A stretch of 64,000 nucleotides of DNA. Origin: Myxococcus xanthus. GTDB lineage: Bacteria > Myxococcota > Myxococcia > Myxococcales > Myxococcaceae. The stretch is taken from the NCBI RefSeq assembly GCF_006402735.1, contig NZ_CP017174.1:8164001-8228000 (forward strand). Reading direction: 5' to 3'. Position numbers and translations under genes: made by a program. The number at the start of each line of letters is the position of its first letter. Within the stretch, counting starts at the first letter, position 1. Below are positions 24,343-32,829 of the stretch, piece by piece. Below the pieces are notes generated by a model that worked only from the letters and a program-made list of their open reading frames with translations, was not told where the DNA came from and searched no databases.

Positions 24343-24358
24343 AGTCCCCTCCCCGGCC

Positions 24359-25324
24359 TCAGCGCTCGCGGCCCGTCGCGCCCACCAGCGAGCGCAGGAG
24401 GTCCGGCGACACGTTCAGCTCGCCGATGCGCTGCGCGTTCTCCGCCATCTCCCGGAAGGCCAGGGCGATGTTGAGCGCCGGGTCCCCACCACCCGCGGAC
24501 GTGGCCATCAGCGTCTTCCAGTCCACCCCACGCACGGGCGCCAGCGTCTTCTCCAGCGCGTACGCGCGGGCATCCGCGGCCTGCCGCTCGTTGTCGCTCC
24601 AGCGCGTCATCAGCGCGGCGCGCTGCTCCTCCACCGCGATGTCCGCGGCCATCTTCGCCTCGCGAATCTGCCGCTGCCGCGCCTCCACCGCCAGCTCCGT
24701 GGCCAGCTCGCTCTCCTTGATGCGCCGCTCCTGCTCCACCGCGGCGTTGCGGCGCGCGTAGATGGCCTCATCCGCGTTGCGTTGCAGCGCCTCGCGCGCC
24801 TCGGCCTCCAGCGCCCGCGCCATCTCCGGCGCCGGCTTCACCGACAGCAGCGAGAAGGCCATGACCTCCACGCCCAGCGCCTTCACCGGCTCCGCCACGG
24901 CCAGGGCCGCGAGCACCTGCTGCTCAATGGCGTCCGAGCGCACCAGCACCTCGCGCAGCGTCAGCCCCTGCACCACCGAGCGCGCCCGCACCTGCGCCAC
25001 CTGCACCAGCCGCTCCTCGAGCTTCTCCGGGTCGTCCGAGTGGTAGCGCCCCGTGGGGCCCAATGAGTAGTCCAGCAACGATGCAAGCCGGCGCGGGTCC
25101 GTCACCCGCCACGTGAGCTGCCCTTGCAGCGTCACCGCCTGGAAGTCCCGCGTCACCTCGTTGAACACGAAGGGCACGTCCGCGCTGGACAGCGGCACCG
25201 ACACCAACGTCGCCGACGGCTTCCAGTAGAAGAACGAGAGCCCCGCCCCCTCCCGGACCACCTTTCCCGCCTCGAACCGCATCACGTACGTCGTCGGTGC
25301 CGCCTTCATGTAGCCGATGACCAT
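24359..25324 (-). CDS. SPFH/band-7 domain protein
   Basis: A 321-residue protein with an SPFH domain at about residues 5-190 (VVREGAGLSFFYWKPSATLV, VTLQGQLTWRVTDPRRLAS, LREVLVRSDAIEQQVLAAL). A long, charged, Ala/Glu-rich coiled-coil region follows from about 190 to 275 (EAREALQRNADEAIYARRNA). It lacks an obvious N-terminal membrane helix, unlike stomatins and flotillins, so membrane attachment may be through other means or partners. SPFH proteins form ring or cage assemblies on membranes. The ATG at 25324 has GGAGG just upstream. A NAD-kinase-like gene follows in the same operon. Confidence 0.82.
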   Translation of the reverse strand: MVIGYMKAAPTTYVMRFEAGKVVREGAGLSFFYWKPSATLVSVPLSSADVPFVFNEVTRDFQAVTLQGQLTWRVTDPRRLASLLDYSLGPTGRYHSDDPEKLEERLVQVAQVRARSVVQGLTLREVLVRSDAIEQQVLAALAVAEPVKALGVEVMAFSLLSVKPAPEMARALEAEAREALQRNADEAIYARRNAAVEQERRIKESELATELAVEARQRQIREAKMAADIAVEEQRAALMTRWSDNERQAADARAYALEKTLAPVRGVDWKTLMATSAGGGDPALNIALAFREMAENAQRIGELNVSPDLLRSLVGATGRER

Positions 25325-25668
25325 GGGCCCTCCGTCCCGCTTCGTGTCTTTAGAACACCTAGTTAGTGTCAAATGGACACGATTTCAAGTCAATGTGCGG
25401 AAGCGCGAGGTGCGGGCCCACGGATGTCCGGTGCCGAAACGCGGTTCATCCGCGTTGCGACACAAAGCACACAGGTCTCATGGACGAATGCGCCGGTCGT
25501 GCGCAGGGTGGCGAGAGCCCCGGATCTGGCTTCATTGATGCCGGGCCAAGAGGAAAGGTGCATCGTGGCGACACACGAATGGCATCCGGTTGCAGCGAGA
25601 TTTTCGCGCACCGACCATTCCGCTGCCGCACGCAGCCCCTACCTTTCCAGGGCACTTTGGGAGAGCGC
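25325..25668. other. Divergent intergenic region
   Basis: 344 bases between the SPFH gene (left) and the phosphoesterase gene (right). It holds the inverted repeats near the SPFH start and a perfect 7-bp hairpin, AACGCGG (25438-25444) with CCGCGTT (25450-25456). I see no convincing gene. Confidence 0.45.
25344..25380 (-). promoter_or_regulatory. Tandem inverted repeats over a predicted SPFH promoter
   Basis: GTGTC (25366-25370) with GACAC (25376-25380), and GTGT (25344-25347) with ACAC (25355-25358). A perfect minus-strand TTGACA (complement of 25367-25372) overlaps the first. No convincing -10 element follows at the right distance. The layout suits a repressor site at the promoter of the SPFH/NAD-kinase-like operon. 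Confidence 0.35.
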
Positions 25669-26376
25669 ATGCGGATCGCGGTGATTTCGGACCTACATCT
25701 CGGGCGGCGTGATGCCGCCGACCACTTCGGGCACGACGACTCCGGCTTCCTGCGGTTCCTCCGTTTCTTGGAAGGCAACTTCGAGCACATCGTGCTGTTG
25801 GGGGACATCTTCGAAACGCTCACCCCGCGCACGCCGGGACGGAAGGTGGCCGAGCTGCTGGCGGCCCGCGCGGCGCATCCGGAAATCGTCCGGCGCTTCG
25901 AGCTGCCGCGCTACCACTACATCCACGGCAACCACGACCTGGTGGCGGGCACCGTGCTGGGGGCGCCCGACCAGATGATTCTGGAGGCGGACGGCGTGCG
26001 GATGCTGTTCACCCACGGACACCATCACGACTGGATGATTCGCAAGGCGCGCCTGCTGTCGGAGGCGGCGGTGTGGGCCGGGGCGTGGCTGCGGCGGATG
26101 CGGATGCGGGCGATGTTCCGCTGGTTCCAGGCGCTGGACTTGAAAATCACCAACGCGCTGCCGGACCCGGCGCGGTGCACCTTCCAGCGCTGGGCCATGG
26201 CGCGGGCCAACGCGCATCACGCGGACGTCGTCGTCACCGGCCACACCCACCTGGGCCTGCGGGTGGAGCACGGCAGCAAGCTGTTCCTCAACAGCGGCAC
26301 GTGCTCGGAGGGGCAGTTCTCCTTCCTCAGCCTGGACACCCGCGCCGCGAGCTACTCGCTGCACACCACCTGGTAG
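25669..26376 (+). CDS. Metallophosphoesterase (calcineurin-like)
   Basis: A 235-residue enzyme with the full set of dinuclear-metal motifs: ISDLHLG (residues 6-12), GDIFE (near 46), GNHD (near 85), a THGHHHD segment (near 115) and GHTH (near 190). This layout is closest to the LpxH/YfcE-like group; the substrate (lipid A precursor, nucleotide or other phosphodiester) cannot be told. The middle is Arg/Trp/Met-rich (WLRRMRMRAMFRWFQALD), which may be a membrane-touching cap like that of LpxH. The ATG at 25669 has GGGAG upstream; the frame extends further left but without similarity. Confidence 0.85.
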   Translation: MRIAVISDLHLGRRDAADHFGHDDSGFLRFLRFLEGNFEHIVLLGDIFETLTPRTPGRKVAELLAARAAHPEIVRRFELPRYHYIHGNHDLVAGTVLGAPDQMILEADGVRMLFTHGHHHDWMIRKARLLSEAAVWAGAWLRRMRMRAMFRWFQALDLKITNALPDPARCTFQRWAMARANAHHADVVVTGHTHLGLRVEHGSKLFLNSGTCSEGQFSFLSLDTRAASYSLHTTW

Positions 26377-26470
26377 CCGCCGGGCCGCGGGCGGGCAGGA
26401 AGGCGGCAGGGAGCCCGGTCCACCGCTTCTTCCTCCCCCATACCGCGGGCGGGGGAAGTAACATTGGCGA

Positions 26471-27283
26471 ATGTTCAGGCGGCTCACCGAGGCGCTCCGC
26501 GTCCTGACGCGACGCTCCCCGACAAGAGGCCCCGGCCCCACGCCGGGTGCCCCCCGGCAGATGCTCCTTTCAGACGTGCCCGCTGACGGCCGGCCCCGGA
26601 CGAAGAAGCCGGCCGCGCGCCGGTCACCATCACGCACCACCCGGCTGGCGCGCTACTTCGACCTCCACGACGACTTCCGCATCCCCGGCCGGCCCGAGCT
26701 GAGCGACCCGGTGGCGGTGGATGTCCGCCGGAAGCTGGACTCCGTCTGGCTCTTCACCTCCGGCACCCGGGTGCGGAGCATGGGCAAGCTGCGCGTGGCG
26801 GTGACGCCGCCCGGACTGCCGCTGGACTTCTCGCTCGCGGGCGCGGGGCTCACCCCCGTCGTCTCCGCGCGGGTGGCCTCCGTCTTCCGGGAGCTGGCCC
26901 CCGATGACGTGCAACTGCTGCCAGTGGAGGTGGAGGACCGCGACGAGCCCCACTTCATCCTCGTCGCCACCCGGCTGGTGCGCTGCATCGACGACCGGGC
27001 CTGCGAGGAGGTCATCCACTACACCGCCGAGGACGGACTCCCCGAGCGCGTGGGGCACTACCGCAACGTCCGTGGACTCCGGGTCGATGCCACGAAGACG
27101 AACGGCGCCCGGGTGTTCCGCACCTGGGGCTGGCCGGTGAGCCTCATCGTGTCCGAGGGCATCAAGGAGGCCCTGGAGCATGCCGGCATCGCCGGCGCGC
27201 GCTTCGCAGAGGTGACGAAGCCGCCGCGCAAGCCCCGCCGGAAGAAGACAGCCTCCAAGAAGTCCCGGCCCAAGCGCCGCTGA
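26471..27283 (+). CDS. Imm11 (MXAN_0049-type, PF07791) immunity protein, orphan
   Basis: A 270-residue protein. Residues 60-235 follow the Imm11/DUF1629 pattern closely: RYFDLHDDFRIPGRPELSD, LPLDFSLAGAGLTPVVSARV, PDDVQLLPVEVEDRDEPHFI, RLVRCIDDRACEEV, GHYRNVRGLRVDATK and ARVFRTWGWPVSLIVSE. In myxobacteria such proteins neutralise polymorphic toxins. No toxin gene lies next to it. It differs from typical members by an N-terminal extension of about 60 residues and a very basic tail (PPRKPRRKKTASKKSRPKRR), which could bind nucleic acid or the membrane. It lies 94 bases after the phosphoesterase gene. Confidence 0.85.
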   Translation: MFRRLTEALRVLTRRSPTRGPGPTPGAPRQMLLSDVPADGRPRTKKPAARRSPSRTTRLARYFDLHDDFRIPGRPELSDPVAVDVRRKLDSVWLFTSGTRVRSMGKLRVAVTPPGLPLDFSLAGAGLTPVVSARVASVFRELAPDDVQLLPVEVEDRDEPHFILVATRLVRCIDDRACEEVIHYTAEDGLPERVGHYRNVRGLRVDATKTNGARVFRTWGWPVSLIVSEGIKEALEHAGIAGARFAEVTKPPRKPRRKKTASKKSRPKRR

Positions 27284-27339
27284 GCCCACGCCGCCTCCAG
27301 CCCTTGCGGTTGCAACAGAGTTGCCACCTGGCTGGAAAC

Positions 27340-27368
27340 TTGTGAGGTAGGAGCACTAACAATATCTT
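27340..27368 (+). promoter_or_regulatory. Predicted promoter of the kinase operon
   Basis: TTGTGA at 27340-27345, a 17-base spacer, and TATCTT at 27363-27368, in a local AT-rich patch. The start would be near 27375, about 25 bases before the TTG start codon. Confidence 0.45.
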
Positions 27369-27400
27369 CCTCGTTTTCCAGCAAATACCTGGGGACGGCG

Positions 27401-28579
27401 TTGGATAACGAGGACAGCTCTTTCGGCAAGTACCGGCTTGTCCAGCAGCTGGCGACCGGCGGGATGGCCCAGCTCTATCTGGCCTCCATCGACGGACCCG
27501 ACGGGTTCTCCAAGTCCTGCGTCATCAAGCGCGTCCTGCCGGAGTACGCCAGCCTGGAGTCGTTCAGCCGCATGTTCGCGGACGAGGCGAAGGTCGCCGC
27601 GCTGCTGACGCACCCGAACATCGTGCAGGTCTTCGACTTCGGGCGGGTGGACGGCCAGTACTACCTGGCCATGGAGTGGATTCAGGGACACTCGTTGGAC
27701 CGGTTGCTGCGGCAGGCGATCCGAAGCGGCCGGGTGGTGGGGACTCGGGTGGCGGTGGACGTGGGGCTCGCGGTGGCGGACGCGCTCGCGTACGCGCACG
27801 CGAAGACGCTGCCGGACGGAACGCCCCTCAAGCTGGTGCACCGCGACGTCACGCCGGGCAACGTGCTGGTGTCACGCGACGGCATCATCAAGCTGGCGGA
27901 CTTCGGCATCGTGAAGAGCGCCGTCAACGCGGAGCGCACCGTCGCCGGGGTGGTGAAGGGCAAGTACCCGTACATGTCCCCGGAGCAGATCACCAGCAAG
28001 GAGCTGGACCACCGCTCCGACCTGTATTCGCTGGGCATCGTCCTCTACGAGGCCGCCACCGGGCGCCGCCTGTTCAAGCGCGACACGCTGGAGGCCACCA
28101 TCATGGCCGCGTCCCAGGCAAACGTGCCGCCGCCGTCGGAGGGGACGCCCGACTTCCCCTCGGAGCTGGAGCGCGTCCTCCTCCGGCTGCTGCAGAAGGA
28201 CCCCGCCGCGCGCTACCAGAGCGCCCGGGAGCTGCGCGATGACCTGGAGCGCTTCCGCGCTGCCCAGCAGTGGGCGTCGGGAACGCATGAGATGGCGGCG
28301 CTCGTCGCCGAGCTGTTTCCCCCCGGCATCACGGGCCAGCCGCCCACCGCGCTGCCCGCCTCCAGCACCTCCCATGGCAGCAACTCCGCCACGGGCCGGA
28401 CGCCCGCCCCCAGCGCCGAGCCCAAGCGAGAGCTGAGCAGCACCTCCGCCGCCACGCGGGCGCATGGCGCCGTGGAGGCGCCGCTCGACACGGGCACCCA
28501 AGGCTTTCCGTGGGGAATCGCCCTGGCCGCGGGCTGCGCGGCCGTGGGCACAGCGCTGTTCTGGTTACTGGCCCCCTGA
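27401..28579 (+). CDS. Membrane-anchored Ser/Thr protein kinase (Pkn type)
   Basis: A 392-residue Hanks-type kinase. The catalytic domain spans about 10-285: glycine loop region ATGGMAQLYLA, Lys43 in VIKRVL, the catalytic loop HRDVTPGNVL (147-156), DFG (167-169) and the activation segment ending YPYMSPEQI. A Ser/Thr/Pro-rich linker (about 310-365) leads to one C-terminal membrane helix (about 370-390), so the kinase domain faces the cytoplasm with almost nothing outside. There is no RD-type change at the catalytic Asp. The start is a TTG at 27401, the only fitting codon before the kinase fold. The downstream TPR/PEGA protein is a likely partner or substrate. Confidence 0.92.
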   Translation: MDNEDSSFGKYRLVQQLATGGMAQLYLASIDGPDGFSKSCVIKRVLPEYASLESFSRMFADEAKVAALLTHPNIVQVFDFGRVDGQYYLAMEWIQGHSLDRLLRQAIRSGRVVGTRVAVDVGLAVADALAYAHAKTLPDGTPLKLVHRDVTPGNVLVSRDGIIKLADFGIVKSAVNAERTVAGVVKGKYPYMSPEQITSKELDHRSDLYSLGIVLYEAATGRRLFKRDTLEATIMAASQANVPPPSEGTPDFPSELERVLLRLLQKDPAARYQSARELRDDLERFRAAQQWASGTHEMAALVAELFPPGITGQPPTALPASSTSHGSNSATGRTPAPSAEPKRELSSTSAATRAHGAVEAPLDTGTQGFPWGIALAAGCAAVGTALFWLLAP

Positions 28580-28621
28580 GCGGTTGCCGCCCGGCGCTGA
28601 CGGCGCGGCAACGAGACCCTG

Positions 28622-29698
28622 ATGAAACAGAAGACGTGGATTGCCGTCATCATCCTAGGCACGCTCGCCGCCAACGCGGTGGCCTACCGCGTGGTGCGCA
28701 GCCGGCGCGACAGCGCCCCCGAGGCCACGCCGGACGCCATCACCCGCACGCCCACCACCCCGCCGCTCACCACCCCGCCGCCCACCGCGCCCGCGGAACC
28801 ACCGGGAGAGGACCCGAACGAGGGCCTGGCCCGGGCCCGCCGCGCCGCGGGCCTGGCCGCGCTGGAGGACCGCGACTACGACGCGGCCGTCTCCGACTTC
28901 ACGGAGGCGCTGCGGCTGCGCAAGGGCGACCAGGGCGACCTCGTGGAGCTGCTGCGCATCGCGGCCGAATTGCGAACGCGAGAGCAGGCGCGTCAGCAAG
29001 GCGAGCAGGCCCGTGCCCAACGCGAGCCCACGCCGGCGCCCACCCGCTCCGTCCAGCGCACGCGTCCAGCGCGCGGTACGGCCCGGGCTCAGCCTCGCCA
29101 GGAGTCCACTTCCGCGGACGAGACACGCGGCGGATTGCTGCTGGTGACGTCCACGCCCCCCGGGCTGATGGTGCGGGTGGACGGCAAGCCCATGGACCTC
29201 ACGCCGGCGCGGCTGCCGCTGCGCGCGGGGACGTACCGCGTGGCGCTCGCGCAGGGTGAGCGCACGCTGGCCGAGGAGACGGTGGAGTTGGGCGAGGATG
29301 ACGTGCGCTCCCTCAACCGCGACCTCACCGCCGAGCTCGCTCTCGCGCCAAGGCCCTCGGCGACCGTACCGGCTCCCGTGGAGTCGCCGCCTCCCGCAGC
29401 GCCCGCGGCCACCAGCCCCGCTGCCACCGCGGCGCGCGCCGAATCGCCTCCCACCGCCGAGCCGTCCGTGGCCACCGCCGCCCCCACGGCGACGGGCAAG
29501 GGCCGCCTGGATGTGACGTCTCCCGGCCTCTACGGCGAGGTGTGGATCAACAACCGGCCGTATGGCTTCCCGCCGCTCGTCGCCCAGGGACTTCCCGCGG
29601 GGCCCGCGCGCCTGGAGGTCCGCGTCAATGGCGTGGTGAAGCGGAAGCTCACCGTCGACGTCGTGGCGGACCAGAGCACCGCCGTCCGCATCCGCTGA
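28622..29698 (+). CDS. TPR/PEGA-type protein with an N-terminal membrane anchor
   Basis: A 358-residue protein. Residues 5-22 are hydrophobic (WIAVIILGTLAANAVA), probably an uncleaved anchor. A Thr/Pro-rich stretch follows, then a TPR-like unit (GLAALEDRDYDAAVSDFTEA). Two PEGA-like beta units occur: one at about 172-235 (LLLVTSTPPGLMVRVDGKPM) and one at the C-terminus (GRLDVTSPGLYGEVWINNRP, LPAGPARLEVRV), separated by an Ala/Pro-rich linker. PEGA domains are common on the outer side of myxobacterial kinases; here they sit on a separate protein 42 bases downstream of a kinase that lacks an outer domain. A split sensor is possible. Confidence 0.75.
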   Translation: MKQKTWIAVIILGTLAANAVAYRVVRSRRDSAPEATPDAITRTPTTPPLTTPPPTAPAEPPGEDPNEGLARARRAAGLAALEDRDYDAAVSDFTEALRLRKGDQGDLVELLRIAAELRTREQARQQGEQARAQREPTPAPTRSVQRTRPARGTARAQPRQESTSADETRGGLLLVTSTPPGLMVRVDGKPMDLTPARLPLRAGTYRVALAQGERTLAEETVELGEDDVRSLNRDLTAELALAPRPSATVPAPVESPPPAAPAATSPAATAARAESPPTAEPSVATAAPTATGKGRLDVTSPGLYGEVWINNRPYGFPPLVAQGLPAGPARLEVRVNGVVKRKLTVDVVADQSTAVRIR

Positions 29699-29751
29699 CC
29701 TGAAGGCCGTTCGCGCGGCGAGCCGCGCTCCCTTTCCGCATCGAGGTCGAT

Positions 29752-31761
29752 ATGCGCCGCTGCCGTAGGTGGTCCGAACCTTCAATCAGAGCCCTGCTCC
29801 TCCTGTGCGCCAGTCCCGCGCTCGCCCAGGACACCGACGCGGGGAACCTGGGTGACGAGGAGCCGGAGGTTCACAGCCAGGTGGCCTCCTTCGCCGTCAC
29901 CCGGCTCCAGGAGTCCCCCGCCGTCGTCACGGCGATGAACGCGGAGGAGATTCGCAACTCCGGCGCCCGCGACTTGATGGACCTGCTGCTGCAGATTCCG
30001 GGCTTCTTCTTCGGCGTGGACACCCAGGGCGCGGTCGGCCCCGGCTTCCGCGGCCTGTGGGGCTACGAGGGCAAGGTGCTGCTCGTCGTGGACGGCAAGG
30101 AGATGAACGAGCAGCTCTACTCCACGATGCAGTTGGGCAACGAGTTCCCCATCGAGCTCATCGAACGCATCGAAGTGGTGCGCGGCCCCGGCTCCGTCAT
30201 CTACGGCGGCAACGCGGAGCTCGCCGTCATCAACGTCGTCACGCGCGGCGTCCAGGGCAGCACTGACCTGATGGTGTCCGGCATGTACGGGCAGATGGGC
30301 AGCGTGCACGGCCGGCGGGGGCTCACCGTCTCCGGCCGCAAGGTGTTCGAGTCCGCGCCGGGCCTGAGCATCTTCGCGTCCGCCGGACTGTCGCAGGCCC
30401 AGCGCAGCAGCGGCGTCTTCCAGGACTTCTTCGGCAACTCCGCGCAGCTGGGTGGCAACTCGCGGCTGGACCCGACGATGGTGCAGGCGGGCGTGGGCTA
30501 CAAGGACCTGCAGCTCAGCGTGCTGTACCAGCGCTATGGCACCTCCGCCATCGTCGCCTTCGACGAGGTGTTGGAAGCGCCCGCGCCCACCCACTTCGAG
30601 TCCCTGCACGCGGAGCTGAGCGACAGGTTCCGCCCGGACGAGCGGGTGGAAATCATCCCCCGCCTCAACCTCACCTTCTCCAAGCCCTTCAGTGACTCGG
30701 ACCAGGGGTCGCCCTTCTTCTACGACAAGCAGGTGCTGCGCCTGCGAGGGCGGACGCTGGCGCGCTGGGCGGCGCTGGACTGGCTGCAGCTCACCGGCGG
30801 TGTGGACGTGACGTCCGACCAGGGGCGGGTCAACGGCCCGGTGGGCGTGGGCCTCCAGACGGGCTTCGGCCCCGAGGAGGCCGACAGCGTCTCCTACGTG
30901 AATCTGGCGGGCTTCGTGGAGGCCTTCTCCGTCAATCCGTTCGTCAACGTGGTGGCGGGCGCGCGCGTGGAGAACCACAGCGCCTTCGGTGAGTCCTTCG
31001 TGCCTCGGCTGGTGCTGCTGCGCAGCTTCGGTCCCTTCAGCGGCAAGGCCCTGTTCAGCCGCGCCTTCCGCGCGCCGAGCATCGAGAACATCAGCCTGGG
31101 CGCCGACGTCCGGCCCGAGCGCACCACCGTGCTCGAGCTGGAGGGCACGCTGCGCATGGGAGAAGGCCACGCGCTGAGCGCCAACGCCTTCGACATGGGC
31201 GTGGCGGACCCCATCATCTATTCATACGACGCGGTGACGAACACGGAGGCCTACCGGAACCTCGGGCGCCTGGGCAGCCGCGGCGTCGAGCTGGACTACC
31301 ACGTGCGTGGAAGCTGGGGCCGCGCCGCCCTCAACTATTCATTCTACACGCCGTCAGGCCGCAATGACGTGGAGGACTACCAGGTCCCCGGACAGCCCAA
31401 CGCCTTCACGGGCATGCCCACGCACAAGGCCGCGCTCACCGGCAGCATCAAGGTGCTGCCCTGGCTCACCGTCAGCCCCACCGCCGTCCTCGTGGGCAAG
31501 CGCTACGCCGTGGACGCGCCGGATGACGAGGGCAACGCGGCGGTGGAGGAGTTGCCCACGCAGCTGCTGCTCAACCTCTTCGTGCGCGCGCAGGACGTAG
31601 GCACGCGCGGGCTGGAGATTGGCGCGGGCGTCTACAACCTGACCGGCACGAACTTTCGCATCGCCCAGCCCTACAACGGCGGCCACGCGCCCATGCCTGT
31701 CTTCTCTCGCGAGTTCATGGTGCGCGTCAGCTACCTGCTGGACCCTGTCAGCGACGAATAG
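29752..31761 (+). CDS. TonB-dependent outer-membrane receptor
   Basis: A 669-residue protein with a signal peptide ending SPALAQ. The plug domain lies at about 40-165 (VVTAMNAEEIRNSGARDLMD, GFRGLWGYEGKVLLVVDGKE, IERIEVVRGPGSVIYGGNAE), followed by a 22-strand type barrel with typical segments (LFSRAFRAPSIENISLGADV). The last residues are SYLLDPVSDE, so the usual terminal aromatic is not at the very end. No TonB box is obvious between the signal peptide and the plug. Ligand unknown; the RIEVVRGPGS and FRAPS motifs are common to colicin I/vitamin B12-type receptors. It is 53 bases downstream of the PEGA gene and may share its transcript. A strong terminator follows. Confidence 0.88.
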   Translation: MRRCRRWSEPSIRALLLLCASPALAQDTDAGNLGDEEPEVHSQVASFAVTRLQESPAVVTAMNAEEIRNSGARDLMDLLLQIPGFFFGVDTQGAVGPGFRGLWGYEGKVLLVVDGKEMNEQLYSTMQLGNEFPIELIERIEVVRGPGSVIYGGNAELAVINVVTRGVQGSTDLMVSGMYGQMGSVHGRRGLTVSGRKVFESAPGLSIFASAGLSQAQRSSGVFQDFFGNSAQLGGNSRLDPTMVQAGVGYKDLQLSVLYQRYGTSAIVAFDEVLEAPAPTHFESLHAELSDRFRPDERVEIIPRLNLTFSKPFSDSDQGSPFFYDKQVLRLRGRTLARWAALDWLQLTGGVDVTSDQGRVNGPVGVGLQTGFGPEEADSVSYVNLAGFVEAFSVNPFVNVVAGARVENHSAFGESFVPRLVLLRSFGPFSGKALFSRAFRAPSIENISLGADVRPERTTVLELEGTLRMGEGHALSANAFDMGVADPIIYSYDAVTNTEAYRNLGRLGSRGVELDYHVRGSWGRAALNYSFYTPSGRNDVEDYQVPGQPNAFTGMPTHKAALTGSIKVLPWLTVSPTAVLVGKRYAVDAPDDEGNAAVEELPTQLLLNLFVRAQDVGTRGLEIGAGVYNLTGTNFRIAQPYNGGHAPMPVFSREFMVRVSYLLDPVSDE

Positions 31762-31787
31762 CAGCACGTCCAAACCTGACGTCCGGC

Positions 31788-31819
31788 ACGGCCCACCTTC
31801 CCTCCGGAGGGTGGGCCGT
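31788..31819 (+). terminator. Hairpin terminator of the receptor gene
   Basis: ACGGCCCACC (31788-31797) pairs perfectly with GGTGGGCCGT (31810-31819), and the loop can pair further. It is followed by CTGGCTTTG. It lies 27 bases after the receptor stop. Confidence 0.7.
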
Positions 31820-32033
31820 CTGGCTTTGAAGCAATGCGTCACGGGGAATGGACTGTCACAGACTTGCAATCACCGGATTCTCGCTGGTACTTTCTTCGCC
31901 ACTCGAAAGAACTCGCGTTCGTTCGCGGCTGCTCCACGCATTTCCGACGCGCCGCAACAGTGAACGGCGACTCCCGAAGCACCCTGGTTTCTTCGCAGTG
32001 AGAACGAAGTCTTCCAGCCGTGGAGGGCAGCGC

Positions 32034-32789
32034 ATGCATCCGAACAAGCGTTTCGCGTGGGCGTGGGTGGCGGCGGGCGTTTTCGCGGTGTCTGGTCTGG
32101 TGGCGGGATGTGACCCTGAAGAGGACCCCACGCCAACGCCTGACGCAGGACAGCAAACCCCGGATTCAGGTACGCAGCCTGACTCAGGCACCCCGCCGGA
32201 CTCTGGTACGCCGCCGGACTCGGGCACGCAGACTGACGCCGGCACGGAGCCGGACGCGGGCACCGAGCCCGACGCCGGTACCGAGGAAGACGCCGGTACC
32301 GTCCCCACGCTGCCGCTGGCCGTGGACGGCACCTGGATTCCCAGCGGCTACATGGGCGACGGCGCGCGGGGCGGCGTCACCTACGACGGCACCGAGTGTC
32401 TGCCTGGGCGGGCGGGTTCGCAGCGGGGAGCCTGCCACAAGTTCACCTGGACGCCTGGTTTAGACGGCTGGGCGGGCGTGTACTGGCAGTATCCGGAAGG
32501 CAACTGGGGAACCCAGCCCGGCTTCAGCGTCCCGGACGGCGCCAACACCGTGTCCTTCTACGCCTGGGGCACGGAGGGCGGCGAAGTCGTCTCCTTCATG
32601 GTGGGGATGAACTCCGCTGACGGTTTCGAGGCGAAAGTCGAGAACGTGGCGCTCACCACCACCCCGACCCAGTACACAATCGACATCAGCCGCGTCCGGT
32701 ATGGACAGGTGGTGGGTGGCTTCGGATGGACCGCTGCTGGGAGGACGACTCCGCTCGTCTTCTTCATCGACGACATCCACTGGCACTGA
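32034..32789 (+). CDS. Lipoprotein with Asp-rich repeats and a carbohydrate-binding-like domain
   Basis: A 251-residue lipoprotein: signal peptide, lipobox LVAGC, then about 60 residues of six-residue repeats (D-S/A-G-T-x-x, acidic and probably extended). The C-terminal 155 residues form a Trp-rich beta domain (TWIPSGYMGDGARGGVTYDG, CHKFTWTPGLDGWAGVYW, YPEGNWGTQPGF, VVFF-like strand and terminal FIDDIHWH). The closing FIDDIxW pattern resembles the end of glycan-binding jelly-roll modules and the C-terminus of the lipoprotein at 45525. GGAGG precedes the ATG at 32034. It is the first gene of the beta-glucan locus, so surface glucan binding is inferred. Confidence 0.75.
   Translation: MHPNKRFAWAWVAAGVFAVSGLVAGCDPEEDPTPTPDAGQQTPDSGTQPDSGTPPDSGTPPDSGTQTDAGTEPDAGTEPDAGTEEDAGTVPTLPLAVDGTWIPSGYMGDGARGGVTYDGTECLPGRAGSQRGACHKFTWTPGLDGWAGVYWQYPEGNWGTQPGFSVPDGANTVSFYAWGTEGGEVVSFMVGMNSADGFEAKVENVALTTTPTQYTIDISRVRYGQVVGGFGWTAAGRTTPLVFFIDDIHWH
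32140..32302 (+). repeat. Tandem short repeats encoding the Asp-Ser/Ala-Gly-Thr linker
   Basis: Degenerate 18-base units encoding D-(S/A)-G-T plus two variable residues, about nine copies, within the lipoprotein gene starting at 32034. Copies near 32185-32225 are almost identical (PPDSGT twice), showing recent unit duplication. Confidence 0.7.
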
Positions 32790-32829
32790 CACCCACCCCA
32801 TCCTCGCGGCGGAACGGAGCGAGAGGACG

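Noticed and set aside
31820-32033. Sigma-54 promoter before the glucan locus
   Set aside because: TGGC and GC elements occur near 31820-31840 but with the wrong spacing between the GG and GC pairs.
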